In this document: piece by piece, positions 11,480-22,660 of the stretch | Position numbering within the stretch: the first letter of the stretch is position 1 | Layout: each line of letters opens with the position of its first letter | Source: Phytoseiulus persimilis | Taxonomy: Eukaryota; Arthropoda; Arachnida; Mesostigmata; Phytoseiidae | Length of the DNA stretch: 64,000 bases | Direction of reading: 5' to 3' | Assembly: GCA_037576195.1 (NCBI GenBank) | Contig: CM075103.1 | Location: forward strand, 29,534,723 to 29,598,722 | Program-made: the position numbers and the translations under genes | Notes under the pieces: model-generated | Told to the model about the DNA's origin: nothing | Seen by the model: only the letters and a program-made list of their open reading frames with translations | Databases searched by the model: none

Positions 11480-13662
11480 AATGACTAAAGATATTCAAAT
11501 CCTCAGAAGCGTCCCGCTCAGCTGCGGAGCTTTGACCCTTCAAAACAAAACAAAGAAACTACAAGAGTGCTTTCGACTCTGAACAAATCGAGTCGCGATC
11601 GGATCTTCCGATCATCGAAACTGACGGGGAGTTCCAGCAGAACATGCCGATAGACGTAATTTTTGCCATATCTTCGACGCACTGGCGGCAACTTTCAAGT
11701 CATAGTCATCGGAACTCGTCGTGGATGATCCATCCGATCGGAGCTCCATCAGATGTGATACGTGCCGTCTGCGGTCTGTGTCGTCGATGCACTCGATGAG
11801 CATCTTTCGCCAGCGGAATTCGCTCTAATCCTCCAATCGATAACGTATCTCGATCGAACACATCATCGGCTCGGCAGCTTGTTCCACCGAAAAGTAATAC
11901 CTCACTGTCTAATCTACAGTCTGCGAGCTCGTCGGCGAACGAGTGCGAGATGATCAACTCGATTCTCTGACCTCCTGGATCACCGGGCTCGGTCTGGGAC
12001 GCCCAGAGCAACGTCAAAACTCCCCTCCTTTTTTCGACACGCTGAGAACGACTGAATGAGGTTTGCATGGCCGATCGAACAAACGAATTTTAGACAGAGC
12101 GTACTGGAAATCACACAATCCAATGCCTGGTCTCCACGATGTTCGAAGCTCGAAGGTTTCCAAGAACGTCTACAACCTTTAATCTACCCCCTTGAACGAA
12201 AACGAGAACTTCTACGAGACCGATCACTCTGGATCCCCAGAGGACTTCAAGTTTCGCGATGACTCACGCACTTCAAATGTCGCATTCTACGCAATGGTAT
12301 TGCTACAGCCAGAAACTGAACGATACACATCAAAGCTGGCAAGTAGGGCGGGTGACAATAGAAATCGGCGATCGGAACTTTTCTCGTTTGGCTCCAATCG
12401 TTGTCATGGAACGTTCAGTACTCAGGGTGCTTTGGCGTTCTTGAACTGTTTCTCTTACATAGCTCGGATTTGTGTGTGTTCGGAATACTCACGATAGGAA
12501 CGTATGAGCGGGTACGATGTTGATGAATCCGCGGCGTGTGTTAACACATGAACAACATCAACAAAACGTTACAGCTTTTTCGACTCGTGAAAAGAAGGCG
12601 ATGCCTGCGGGAGCCCCGAGCTGAGTCAGGTGTTTGTGAGTGAAACACTCCTCTGTCTGTGTCTGCCGTGTGTGGCGATTGAGAGAGAGGAACAGGCTCT
12701 CCAGCCGCAGCGTTTCTTGTGATTCAGATAGATGCGTGATTCTTCGAAGCTGCTATCACTTTGTTGATATTGTTGTCGATGATGATGAGTTTCATACAGT
12801 CGCCGATTCCTGCGGGGGGAGCCTCAGGAACACATGCGGAGATAGTGAGCAGGACTTCCCGATTGAACCATCGACGTTATCTCCCTTCAGAGGTAAAGCT
12901 CGCCTACGGTCAGAGTACGACTGGTATTCCCTTATTGTATCTTTGGCAGAAGTTCTCGTCACCAATCGACATTCCATAGCTTCCGAGATATTTCACTCTT
13001 TGCGCGGGGTCGGAAGCCTCTGTCGAACGAAGGGATCGAGAACCATGCGGCTGTAAGCAAGGCCCAGTGAGCCCATTCTCTCGTCCGCCGCTCCATTTAG
13101 CTCCCAGCGTCCTGTCAAAGAGACACGGCACTCACCCAGACGGGCAAGCGACCGACTGAAGGATCAACACCCTGCGTTGGAGTGCGTGGGTTGCCGGTCA
13201 AGGTACTAGGACTTTGTTTTGAGGATTCAAGTCGTCTTTCATTTTGCTGTACCAAGAGAGTGACATCTTCGGCGGTCAGCCGCATCCGCTACCCGACGGA
13301 AACAGCGTTTGTCTAGAAAGACCTCTTTTCTCTCTGAGAGCCCATTGAATTAGTTTCACGTCACGTAAGGGAGAAGTCGGTTCTTGAAGAGCGGTTAAAC
13401 GGTTCTCTCCAATCCTGCTCCACACATCAGTGATTGTTGTTGCAATGAGCCTCACTTTTGAGCTTCCGCGTACGAGAGCGTCTTGAGTGGAGCATCGAAC
13501 GTTCAGGTCGTCCTCGAGGATCGGCGAGCCGGCGTCGAACAGCTGATCACACCCGTGACCTGTGGCCGGACGCAAAAGCTTCGCTAGTATTCCGTGTCCT
13601 GGCATGACTTCGTGGAACCCAGTTTTTTCATGGTGTACCATTGCAGATCGGGAACCATTTTG
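11480..13662. other. No recognised gene between VAMP7 and the DUF4508 pair
   Basis: The left edge is the VAMP7 5' end: an AG acceptor on the minus strand just before GAAGTTCTAATG suggests that a further 5' UTR exon lies here. Open frames at 11706-12068 (-), 11762-11953 (+), 12192-12497 (+) and 12640-13056 (+) carry no motif I know, and several overlap each other on opposite strands. I cannot support a gene here. Confidence 0.4.
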
Positions 13663-15039
13663 ATGTCTGGTAGCTGTGAGTTTCTGGCACCGGAGACCCG
13701 CACGGTGGTTCATTGGTTCACTCTCTGGAATCAGGAGCAGCGACACAAGTTCCTCACCCATCTCAGGTTAGCTTCAGCAAGCTTCGTTTCATCGTCAACA
13801 AGAACTGCTTGCTCAGCTCCATTATTGCCCCGAACCGGAAGCACCGCTGACGAACCAGGATCAGATAGTTCAAAAATCAAGTCCCGAGGGGCCGATAAGA
13901 AGCATAAGTTTGTCTCGATCCCAGGGGTTCCTACGTTCCACAATCGCCGGCTCTTGAGCTCTGTGACCGACTCGACCTCTTTTGGATCGCCTCTGAATCA
14001 CAAGAGACGTTCCAGTGTCAGGTACGATCACCGTGTATGTGCGTGTCGTCTTCCGAACTTGCTCGAAGCTGAACTTCTCTTCTTGACTTGCGAAAGAACT
14101 CTCTTCGAGCTCGAGCGAGTCGTGAGTTAAACTAATCTCCTCGTCGACAGCCGAGCAAAAGTAGCACTCGATAAATGAGAACTCGAAAGTCATTGTGTTC
14201 GGAGAATCGCTTCATCGACTGAGATCTCGAGATATCGCGGGAATCGATTCCGTCTTCCTCGACTCCGAGCTCCTGTATCTTCTGGACTTCATGCTGATTT
14301 GAGACGAAGCGGTGGCTCACAGCGGTTGGCACCGCGCATTCGGCACCTCTACTAGATTCTCCCGATATCGTTTCCACCGACGACGAATGGAAACATATTC
14401 GATCCGTGCTAGCCGGCTGATTGGAAAAAACCCTATTTCGGGTGGAGCTGGTGCAATATTCCATGATCCCGCCAATAGTGGAGATCTACGATCCCGATCG
14501 AACCTGATCCAGGATCCTCCCCTTCCCTGAGTGGCCGCACCTCTGTACCCGGCTTCGACGCTCACAGAGGCGCACCGAAAACTGCATCACTCCGCTCCGA
14601 AGAATCGAGCTGCCCGCGCCAAAAGCTTCCCCTCTGGAAGTAGAACTCGCAGTGATGGATGCAGGAGACGCAGTCGGCAGCTCGAACTCGGAAACTCCTT
14701 GAAAATCGACCGGCCGCTGGGTTCTGCGTGCGTTTCGGAGAATATGAACGACTAAACCTTGGCCTCCATTTGGTTAACCACGGCGGAGGACGCTGTCATA
14801 CTTAGAAATGATTCCGGGAGTGCCGACGATACACTGATTTCGTCGGAGCGCGTTGTACGGGCTTCGAGTCTTCCTTTACCACCAGCCAGACCCTCCAGGA
14901 AACACTTCTGCCGTTACAGATAAGGAAGTTCGACGAATACTTCGCCGCCTGGAGTCCGGAACAGAAACACGTCTTCCTTCGAAAACTCAGCGAGGTCGAC
15001 CCGGACCTCGTGTCTCGATTCAGGCAGTCACTTTTCTGA
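13663..15039 (+). CDS. C14orf119-like protein (DUF4508), copy 1, gene model incomplete
   Basis: Two clear exons belong to this small helical family of unknown function. The first, 13663-13766, begins MSGSCEFLAPETRTVVHWF and continues TLWNQEQRHKFLTHL, matching the first half of C14orf119 (an HWF..W...QR..FL pattern). The last, from about 14886 to the stop at 15039, reads LQIRKFDEYFAAWSPEQKHV and then FLRKLSEVDPDLVSRFRQS, matching the second half. The linker exon (expected 20-30 residues) lies between 13767 and 14885. I could not choose between several open pieces there, including 13798-14026, 14211-14312 and 14312-14420. The exon 1 donor is AG|GTTAGC. Copy 2 follows 430 bases downstream on the same strand. 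Family assignment is good, but the internal structure is not solved. Confidence 0.7.
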
Positions 15040-15469
15040 AGTTCTCGACTCCCGGAACAATCTGTGAGTGCTGTGCCGCTTCCTCGTAGTCGGATAGTGA
15101 CAATCCAGCGGTCGCCGAGGCCAACATGATGAGTGGGCCTCCTCCCACTTATCGGATCTCTCGATCGGTTTCGCTCGAACGAGCCCGTTGTGGATTTGGT
15201 CAACATCGAGGTCCTCGGTGTTGTGGCCGGCCCTGTTTTGACGTCGGGAGAGCCAACATTGTGACGTTGTGATCAAAACTGTGTCGCAGCTCATTCTCAC
15301 TCAGAACGACCGCGTCACTCGAGCGCCCACCGTGAGCATAGCGCATGACTCGCCGTATCTTCGTGAGAAATGATTGCTTAGCTGGAAATGCCGTCGAATA
15401 CTTAATCGATGCCGCTACAAAGAGATCCTGTGCGAATTTATTCCAACGCCAGTCGGGTTCCAGCTCAAG

Positions 15470-16632
15470 ATGCACCAGCGCGGAGTACTCACTCCAGATT
15501 CTCAGCTGATTTACCTCTCGCAATGGCTTGGCGAGTTCAGCGAAGTGGAGAAGGACGACTTCTTGCAACAGCTCCTCGACCTCTACGCCCCGGGTGAGTC
15601 CTTGGACGAGATGAAGCATCGGCAGCATCGATCGAAGAAGGTCTCTCCGTCCTTCCTCGCTGATCGCTCCATCGACTGACAGATGTCAAAATGACCCAAA
15701 CAACCCCCGTTTCCCTGGCAGGCCAACTCGCCATCGGACACCGTCTGGCGCCCCTGAAATCTGAGGACAAAGCTCCAACGCTTTTCGACTGCCGTATCGA
15801 TCTCTTCAAGCAATGGTACTTGGAACAATACGACCTTTCCGAGTGTCGACTTTGAGTCAGTAGTCGCGCAAGCATCGGAGGGGGAACTTGCTGATTGCCG
15901 TCGAACGATCGAACGATTGATTGCAGGTTTGCGAGCTGGGAATCCTCTGATCGCCAGGAATGTCTGGACCGGCTGAAGGAAGCCGATGCGGAATTCATTG
16001 AAAGATTCCAGAAGTCCAGGGACACTCCAAACGAGGACAAGATCATTGAAGAGTTTTGGTTGAGGCTGGACAACGGATCCGCGGAAGCTAACGGAAATGC
16101 TGCGACTCGAGAGCAGCCCGCTCCCGCAGTTCACGGGAATGGGACGGCACACGTACTGGAAAACGGCGGCGTTGAGATCCAGGAGAACGGAACCGCTGCC
16201 CCCACCCAGAACGGAGAACCTGCCGTCGTGGAGAACGGAACCAGCCACGTTGAGGTGAACGGAGCACTCGAAGATCAGAGAGGTGGGAGCTCCGGCGCCC
16301 CGAGCCCCGTTCAGGAGGATCCTCAGCAGAATCCAACTGTTCCAACCGTTGAAAGTCAGTTGAACTTCTTGAATCGACGCTCTACTTCTGAGCGATCCGC
16401 CTTCGTTCCTTGCTAGACTTTTCACCAAATCCAATGAGATGATTCAGGCTTTCTCTCCGACCTTGCAGTCAGCCCACCCGAATGTGAAACGAAAGACGAA
16501 GACGAGGAGTTGGAACCGGCGACTGATGACGTTGCGAGTGCTCCGTCCGATGAGCCTGTGGACTCCGGAGACCAAGGGGAGAAGAGCCAATCCGTGGACG
16601 GAGCTCAAGGGGCCATGGAGAACGAATCATAA
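15470..16632 (+). CDS. C14orf119-like protein (DUF4508), copy 2, with a long acidic tail
   Basis: Exons 15470-15593, 15722-15815, 15927-16354 and 16469-16632 join in phase to 269 residues. The start MHQRGVLTPDSQLIYLSQWL is the first ATG of the open frame and lines up with the family N-terminus. The first half continues GEFSEVEKDDFLQQLLDLYA. The second half runs FDCRIDLFKQW|FASWESSDRQ and DRLKEADAEFIERFQKS. The exon 2 donor, TG|GTACTT, is weak, but it alone restores the tryptophan and the frame. After residue about 115 the protein turns into a low-complexity region with repeated NG pairs (for example ENGGVEIQENGTAAPTQNGE). It ends in an acidic tail (KDEDEELEPATDD ... GAMENES). The single-domain human protein has no such tail. 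The function of the family is not known to me. Confidence 0.82.
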
Positions 16633-17188
16633 CTTCGTCCCAACTGGCGGGAGAGCAACGACAGAAAGCTCATTTGTAAAGAAATGAGAGATCGAAATTT
16701 CTGCTCATCATTTGTAAATGATATCGGCTATTATACACTTTATTTATCGATCGAGCGAGGACTTCATCGGTCGGCGAACATTCCGTGCCGCGGACCCCCC
16801 AGGGGAGCGCATTCTAACTCGTCATTCTTGCTTTTTGTGGATTTACTGTGTTCCCGGTGATCGCTCCGGTCTGTAGCTCATCGAGCTCTCGCTATGAGAT
16901 TGAAGTCGTTGGGCGAGCCAACTTCCCTTCGAAGTTGGAATAAACATTTTTCTCTTTCCGAAGCGATGTTCCATGCTCCAGTCAGCCTCCTGGATATCGC
17001 TTTGATCAGGACTGCGTTCTCTGTCCGAGATTCATCTGCATGAAGCGCTCCTAGTGTCGTGTCTCCGTGCCAGCGATTTGCACATGGGACCGATTCTGAA
17101 GAGAGAAGAATTCGTTGTCGGAACGGGATCAGGATTTTCGAACCCAGAATTCGCAGCACTAAAGTTTCAACGCGAGAAAGCGCGGGTT
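16633..17188. other. No recognised gene
   Basis: This is the 3' flank of the second DUF4508 gene. TTTATTTATCG near 16740 and a small open frame at 16878-17159 (-) are present, but I see no supported gene. Confidence 0.4.
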
Positions 17189-17196
17189 CGTCTGAG

Positions 17197-17385
17197 CAGT
17201 GGCGTAACGAGGGTCTCTGGCGCCCGGGGCGGTCAACGAATATAACCCCCCAGCCGATGTCGAGATTGTATTGTACTTCCTAATGAACTTCAGGAGCTCC
17301 AGTGGGAAGCTAGGAATGCCGCCCCCGGTGCTTCTCGTTCGGGTTGCGCCCGAGGCGGTCCGCCCCTCCCCTTGTTCCGCTACTG
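17197..17385. mobile_element. hAT-like MITE, 189 bp
   Basis: The left end is CAGTGGCGTAACGAGGGTC. The right end, read on the other strand, is CAGTAGCGGAACAAGGGGA, so the ends form an imperfect terminal inverted repeat starting CAGT. The inner parts (GCGCCCGGGGCGG and CCGCCTCGGGCGC) also pair. Flanks are CGTCTGAG (17189-17196) and CATCTGAG (17386-17393), an 8-base target duplication with one mismatch, as hAT elements make. There is no coding capacity. Confidence 0.8.
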
Positions 17386-18410
17386 CATCTGAGCCCTCGA
17401 ACGAATTCCAGAACTTCACAAATCTCTTTCCCACTGTCGATCCGTTTTAGTTCCCCCACGAAGAGTTTATTCAAACGTTCATCAGGACGCCTCCGATTGC
17501 ATAAGCTCGTGTGGATTGCAAATCAAAAGGGAGCTGCGGTTCTATGATCTCTCTAATGGGGATCTCTCTCATTGTCATGCAGTGTGTCCAGTCTGGTAAC
17601 ATCGTGGATTGCTTCGGAAGCCGAAGGAGTGGTGTCCATGAAACGAATATTTCCCCTTATCTGAAGAAAGCGAGAATTCGAAAGAGGGTTTACATACTGA
17701 GGATACATCTGGGAAAAAAACGAGGAAGCACCTGCTCATGATTTGGAATATGGTTGAGATTGATAACCGTCGTGATGCGACCAGAACTCAACAAGTAGGC
17801 TTGATCTGTGACAGCGCTTGTCTGATCTTCGACCAGGGCGTTGGACATTTGCTTCGACAATTGACCTTAGGAACGGAGAGCGCTGGAATTTCCGCCGTTC
17901 GGGGCCGTGTTCCATGATTTTCCTCTGGTAGAAGGATGTGATAGCATTTGGCAGCGGATGCCCGCAGCCTAATCCAACCTACAACATCACTCTACCGATC
18001 GTTCCCAACCATGGAAACAACGCTTTGAAGATTGCCAAGGACTACACGCAACTCAGTTTCTCGCGGGCTTCAGGAATTTGAATCGCTGAGAGAGGTGGCT
18101 TCGATGTGAGCGCGGCGGCGGTGTCGATGAGAGGGTACGCGACATTCTATAAACCTAGAGCAGCACGTGTGTCGGCCCTCTTTGCTCACCACATGCGAGC
18201 GTGTACGGCTCGAGGCTCCAAAGTCTGTGTCATGCGCGGTAAGTACGAAGCTGCCTGTGCTGATAAGCCGAACGCTGGCATTATTTTCCGCCGAACATCG
18301 TTATGATCTTTCGTTTAGCTTCTACCGGTGACGAGGATGGTGATATTCGGTGACTTTCGGGATAATTCTAAATCGAGAGCGATCTATAACGAGACTCGCT
18401 CTGTTAATCC

Positions 18411-18485
18411 CGACCTGATGAGATTCTACTTCACGACGGTCTTCAGACACCCAAATAGATTCTGGATGAGAACCGAAGTAGCTGA
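18411..18485 (+). repeat. Copy 1 of a duplicated 75-base coding-like block
   Basis: This block matches 18802-18876 at 69 of 75 positions by my count. On the plus strand it reads DLMRFYFTTVFRHPNRFWM; the second copy reads DLMRFYFTTVFRHPTKSWM. No stop interrupts either copy in this frame. Confidence 0.75.
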
Positions 18486-18801
18486 TGCGCCGTTGAGAGT
18501 CAGATTGTAGCGCACAAACTTGCCAATCGAGTTCAACGATAGTTCTTCCGCGTCTGCAGGTCCACGTGGTACACGATCCAACATGGCGTTTGAGTCACGA
18601 CGAGCTCAAGCGGGGAGTTCCTCGCGTTCATCAACGGTTTTTCTGTTGGAAGTTCCGCCCCTGTTTGGTTCTGGATTCACATGAACTCGCAGTATATTCC
18701 CCAAGGCGAAGCCCTCTGAGATTCCCGGCAGTCAAGAATGTGACTGGCTTCATGAGGTGAGATTGGATAGATCAAGCTCTCGCGAACAATCACTGTTCCG
18801 T

Positions 18802-18876
18802 CGACCTGATGAGATTTTACTTCACGACGGTCTTCAGACACCCAACCAAATCCTGGATGAGAAACGAAGTAGCTGA
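18802..18876 (+). repeat. Copy 2 of a duplicated 75-base coding-like block
   Basis: Same orientation as copy 1 and about 390 bases downstream of it. Both copies end in GAAGTAGCTGA, after which the sequences diverge. Confidence 0.75.
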
Positions 18877-20354
18877 ACGAATTATCTTCGAATCCTTCCG
18901 AGGAGAACTCTGGCGAGAATTATGCTGAAACGACCAATTTCCTTCCTCAGTGATGCCCGAGCTCGAGCGAGCCTGCGGAACTTTAAAGGAGCGCAGCGAA
19001 TACGGATGCACTTCAATTTCGAGGTGAGGCTCGAAGTTCCTGAATTCGAGAATTCGTAATGAAATGATGATCAACACAGACCTGTTCTGAACACTTTGAG
19101 GACACGCAATATCAAACCCTGATTCAATCGCCAGATCGTTTCCACGTGAAGTCTTTGGTACAGGTCGTTATCCAGTTTTCGTTTCCAGGTCGTCGTGAAA
19201 TCGTCCCACAACTGCGATACGACTCCAGGATGATATGATCCGAAAGGTGGGTCTGAGCCGGCTCTCACAACTGAGGAATCACGTCTTCAGATGTTAAGCT
19301 CTTTCGCGCTTCTCGTGCGCTATGGAGTTCAAGCCCTGAAGAAGAGCGAATGTCAAACGTCAGGGACGGTTGCGCTACATCGCAGCGGTCTCCGGGGTCA
19401 TGCCAACAGATAGTCGATGCGTTCATGCTTCGAAGTATGTGCTCGTTTCGCCGGTGAACCCTGGGTTCTTAGTTCCGAAACCCGCCCAATTCAAATACTG
19501 AGTCAAATAGCCGGCCATGTGCCTTCAAATGAGGTGTGCGGTGGCAACGGACGGGGAAAACGAAGTTCGTGACTCCGCAAAGGGAAAGCTCCATGCTGAA
19601 CCAGCGGAATCGCGATACACCCATGACATGAACCTAGCTTCCCAGATTCTTTGCCCATGGGAAATCATCCGGCGAGCCTTCGAGCTATTTATCTGAGTCA
19701 GAGGCAGTAGTCACGAATGTTGTGGCGCGAAGAGGAGCGTTTCAAAGCAAATACCAAGTTGCTACATTTTTCAGAATTTGGACATGGCTGCGTTGCGGGT
19801 GAATCCACAACAAACGGTGGAGACGCCGAGGTTACAGCGCGGAGCGATGGCGAGCAACGACGGCGTCGAAATGTCCTAGACCCGCAGGAGCGGATCACAG
19901 ACATGAACAGTGAGTACGAAACCATGTCCCAACGCGAATTTCCGAACAGCGTTGAGTGTAATCATTGGGGCTAACCCACGATCATGACCGCAAGGAGGTG
20001 TCTTATCGTGCTGCCGCTCGGTCAAACGGTCCAGGGGGAAAGAAGAGTGAGGGTCTAGTCGATCTCAATGCGTATTCCCCACATCAGTCACTGATTCAGA
20101 GTCGGAAACTCGAGTCACCAATCAAGGACAGGGGAGTCAATCCGCGGTGAAAAGCAGGGAAAACCCTTTTTTTTTCAAATTTTGGACCTCCCTAGAAAAG
20201 AATCACGGGCCCCTTCAAGACGATCAACTGCGGGCCTGAATATGACCTACCATGGGCTACAAAATGGGCACCTTCTCATCCGGATCTGGGTGTTACACTT
20301 CGTATAGTTCCTTTGTGAGACGGATAACTAATCGTTGATCACCATCCACAGACC

Positions 20355-20654
20355 ATGGCCCAATGGGAGGGGATCCTTCAGCTACTCTTGCGGACGACGT
20401 CCGAAGTTGACAAAGAGGACGATGTTCGTATTCCGGGCGACATCATGGATCCGACAATCACCGGAGTCCTGCTGTTTCCGAAAAGAAGCCGCTCGAACCA
20501 TCAACTCATCGTCCGCGAAGAATCGCGACAAACGCGTATCATCAAGGCGCCTCTCGATTACATCTTTCCTTTGCGTATCGATCAACCGCTTCGAAACACT
20601 GATCTCACAAATTGTTCGACATTCGGTCTCATGAACCGACGTTTAGATGAATAA
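20355..20654 (+). CDS. Small hypothetical protein, 99 aa
   Basis: An ATG in a good initiation context (ACCATGG) directly follows an acceptor-like CATCCACAG. The 99-codon frame is hydrophilic and acid/base balanced, starting MAQWEGILQLLLRTTSEVDK and ending FGLMNRRLDE. The stop overlaps an AATAAA. I recognise no family. A second open frame overlaps it in another phase, so the call rests on the context of the start and end only. Confidence 0.35.
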   Translation: MAQWEGILQLLLRTTSEVDKEDDVRIPGDIMDPTITGVLLFPKRSRSNHQLIVREESRQTRIIKAPLDYIFPLRIDQPLRNTDLTNCSTFGLMNRRLDE

Positions 20655-20659
20655 ACGTG

Positions 20660-21140
20660 ATCCTGATCTCGATGAGAAACTCATCTTTCGTATGGGAATC
20701 TATATTTTCAAACTCTCAGGGGAGCTTGCCCATCTCATTGATTTCACTGAGCTCGGGAATCGGAGGAACAATTCACCCAAGTCAAGTGTAGCTAGTTGAA
20801 GTGCTTGGTGAGTTCCTGTTGTGGATTCGTGTCTCTCGTCGTGATCCCGCAGCGGTCTCTTGTGGCTGGATTTTGACGGTGCTATAAGGCCGGAGAGCGG
20901 ACAAGCCGGCCAATCGGGAGCACGCTATCGATACGATTATGTTCAGATATCCCTTGAGCAGCCAGATCCCCTCTGTTCGGAACGACTCGATGGGGAAATG
21001 CGATCTCAGATTGGTTATTCGATCGGTCACTTCCGGCAAGGAATCCACCTACGGATTCACAATTATTCCCTCGTCGAATCGCAAGGAAAATTGCAGTCAA
21101 CTGACAAGAATCCTATTCGAGATAGACTTCCCGAATTACT
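20660..21140. other. No recognised gene
   Basis: Overlapping short frames on both strands (20782-21048 -, 20860-21186 +) have no known motif. Confidence 0.35.
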
Positions 21141-21146
21141 TCAAGT

Positions 21147-22660
21147 TCTCTCTTTTTTTCTCCTTTTTTTCCTCTCGCTGGAGTAGGAGGGAATAAGGTG
21201 TGCGTAGTGTGCGCTGGACTGGCTGGCGCCTCGCTGAGTCCGAGTCTCTGCGTTCGGCTCGCGAGTAGATTTTTCTTCTTTCTAGAATGCAGGACAGCTT
21301 CCTGGCCGTCCATGCGTCTTCCGATATTAGCATCTGTCGACAAGCGTCGGGACCGATGTTGTTCTGAGATCTCTTGTTGATGCGAGGGCGTCGCACGAGA
21401 TCACCGTGTGTTCTACGTCGTCCCCTCCCCCTGAGGCACACATACGGGGCTCGGAGCCTTCTTAATGAAGGAGAAATAGCTCTGGAAGTCCCCGTGACCG
21501 CTGAGAACCTGTGACGTGTGGTACGGAGGTACCCGAAAGTGCGGTCGAGCCAAGACCTGATATCGGGGATGCAGCTGTGCGTCCATCGACCCCTGGTTCT
21601 TCTGCCAGAAATCATTCCATTACTCGACCGTCTCTCCCTTTATGTCCGCGTCCATAAGAGTTTCTGCTGCATTCTCGGTGGGTTCGTGCAAACGGTTCCT
21701 TTCCTTGTTTTTCTCGTATAGCTCTCTCCGTTCTCCTATCAGCACTGGCTATGGCGGCGTTCGCGCGAGTACCTGGAGAGCCTGAGTCAAGACAGTTCTG
21801 TGACATCCTGTGATGCGGATTGCCGAGATTCTCTGCGCACATTCGCGAGCGGCACGGTTTCTCGCGGATTTGATTGCGGCTCGTCCCCGTGCTGGGGACG
21901 CGGTATATTCCGCGACTACCGCGAGCACGCGTCTCTGCGCTTCGGACGCTCCGTGGGTTCGGGGGAGAATCCATGCGAAATCCGTTGCTGCCTTCTCGGA
22001 AACCGTTCGTACATGTTCAGCACCGGTGAGTGTTGCCTGGATGTGAACTTCTAGATATCTGGCTGACTTTCGGAGCTGGATATCGTGTCCCTGGAGTTGT
22101 AAGCGCAAGATTCTGTGGGTTCTTTTCCTGATGAGCATCACGGCTTCTGGCTTCTCGACGTCGCCACTTCGAATTTGTTAGCTTGCATCCAACCCACAAT
22201 GATATCCAGGGCGGCGTCCACGATTTTCTCGAGTTCCTCTGTAGTCTTTGCTCGTACCATAAGTGCCAGATCATCGGCATATCCGATAGTCGTGGCGAAA
22301 GCCGGCATCTTTGCTCTGAGTATGTCGTCGTACGGTACCAGGCCAGTATACTCCGAAGGTATGGACATACCTCTTTGGATTTGAGTCTATCATGGGTCAC
22401 CTCCAAAATCTCCTGCCACAAGAAGTCCTGACCAGAGTCAAAAACAGGGGGCAGTCGAGCACTGCACGTATGTTCCGGACACGTCAGGTACATCCAGACT
22501 CGAACGCAGCCATCCGAAACACCGCTGGAGCTGAAACCTTGGGACAACATACATCCCGCTACATCTATCAATGCACACAGGAATGGACGAATCAGGATTA
22601 TTCCCAAATCATTCCCAGATCTCGCTTCCCGGCCATCTAGCTGCCAACGAGGGGGTGCTC
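21147..22660 (-). mobile_element. Decayed non-LTR retrotransposon (R1/I-like LINE), RT and C-terminal part
   Basis: Read on the minus strand. The reverse transcriptase catalytic box GYADDLALMVRAKTTEE lies near 22281. It is followed by the usual thumb/connection order (ARYLEVHIQATLTGAEHVR, then QRRVLAVVAEYTASP). Further down come HTSQVLSGHGDFQSYF and a remnant cysteine motif (PVCVPQGE). The frame changes several times and stops interrupt it, so the copy is dead. An A-rich stretch (T-rich on plus, 21147-21175) marks the 3' end. The upstream limit near 22660 is an estimate from weak RT similarity (YLENREIWE, SGQDFLWQEILEVTHD). Confidence 0.75.

Larger units (their letters stand above)
17400..20320. 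other. Unresolved stretch with exon-like pieces
   Basis: Several open pieces with plausible splice sites lie here on the plus strand. 17940-18081 includes FGSGCPQPNPTYNITLPIV. 18089-18240 includes MRGYATFYKPRAARVSALFA and ends at G|GTAAGT. 18562-18752 begins after a CTGCAG acceptor and ends at AG|GTGAGA. 18955-19023 ends at GAG|GTGAGG. A 75-base block is present twice (see repeat entries). I recognise no family and cannot link the pieces, so this may be a fast-evolving gene, a decayed gene, or both. Confidence 0.3.
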
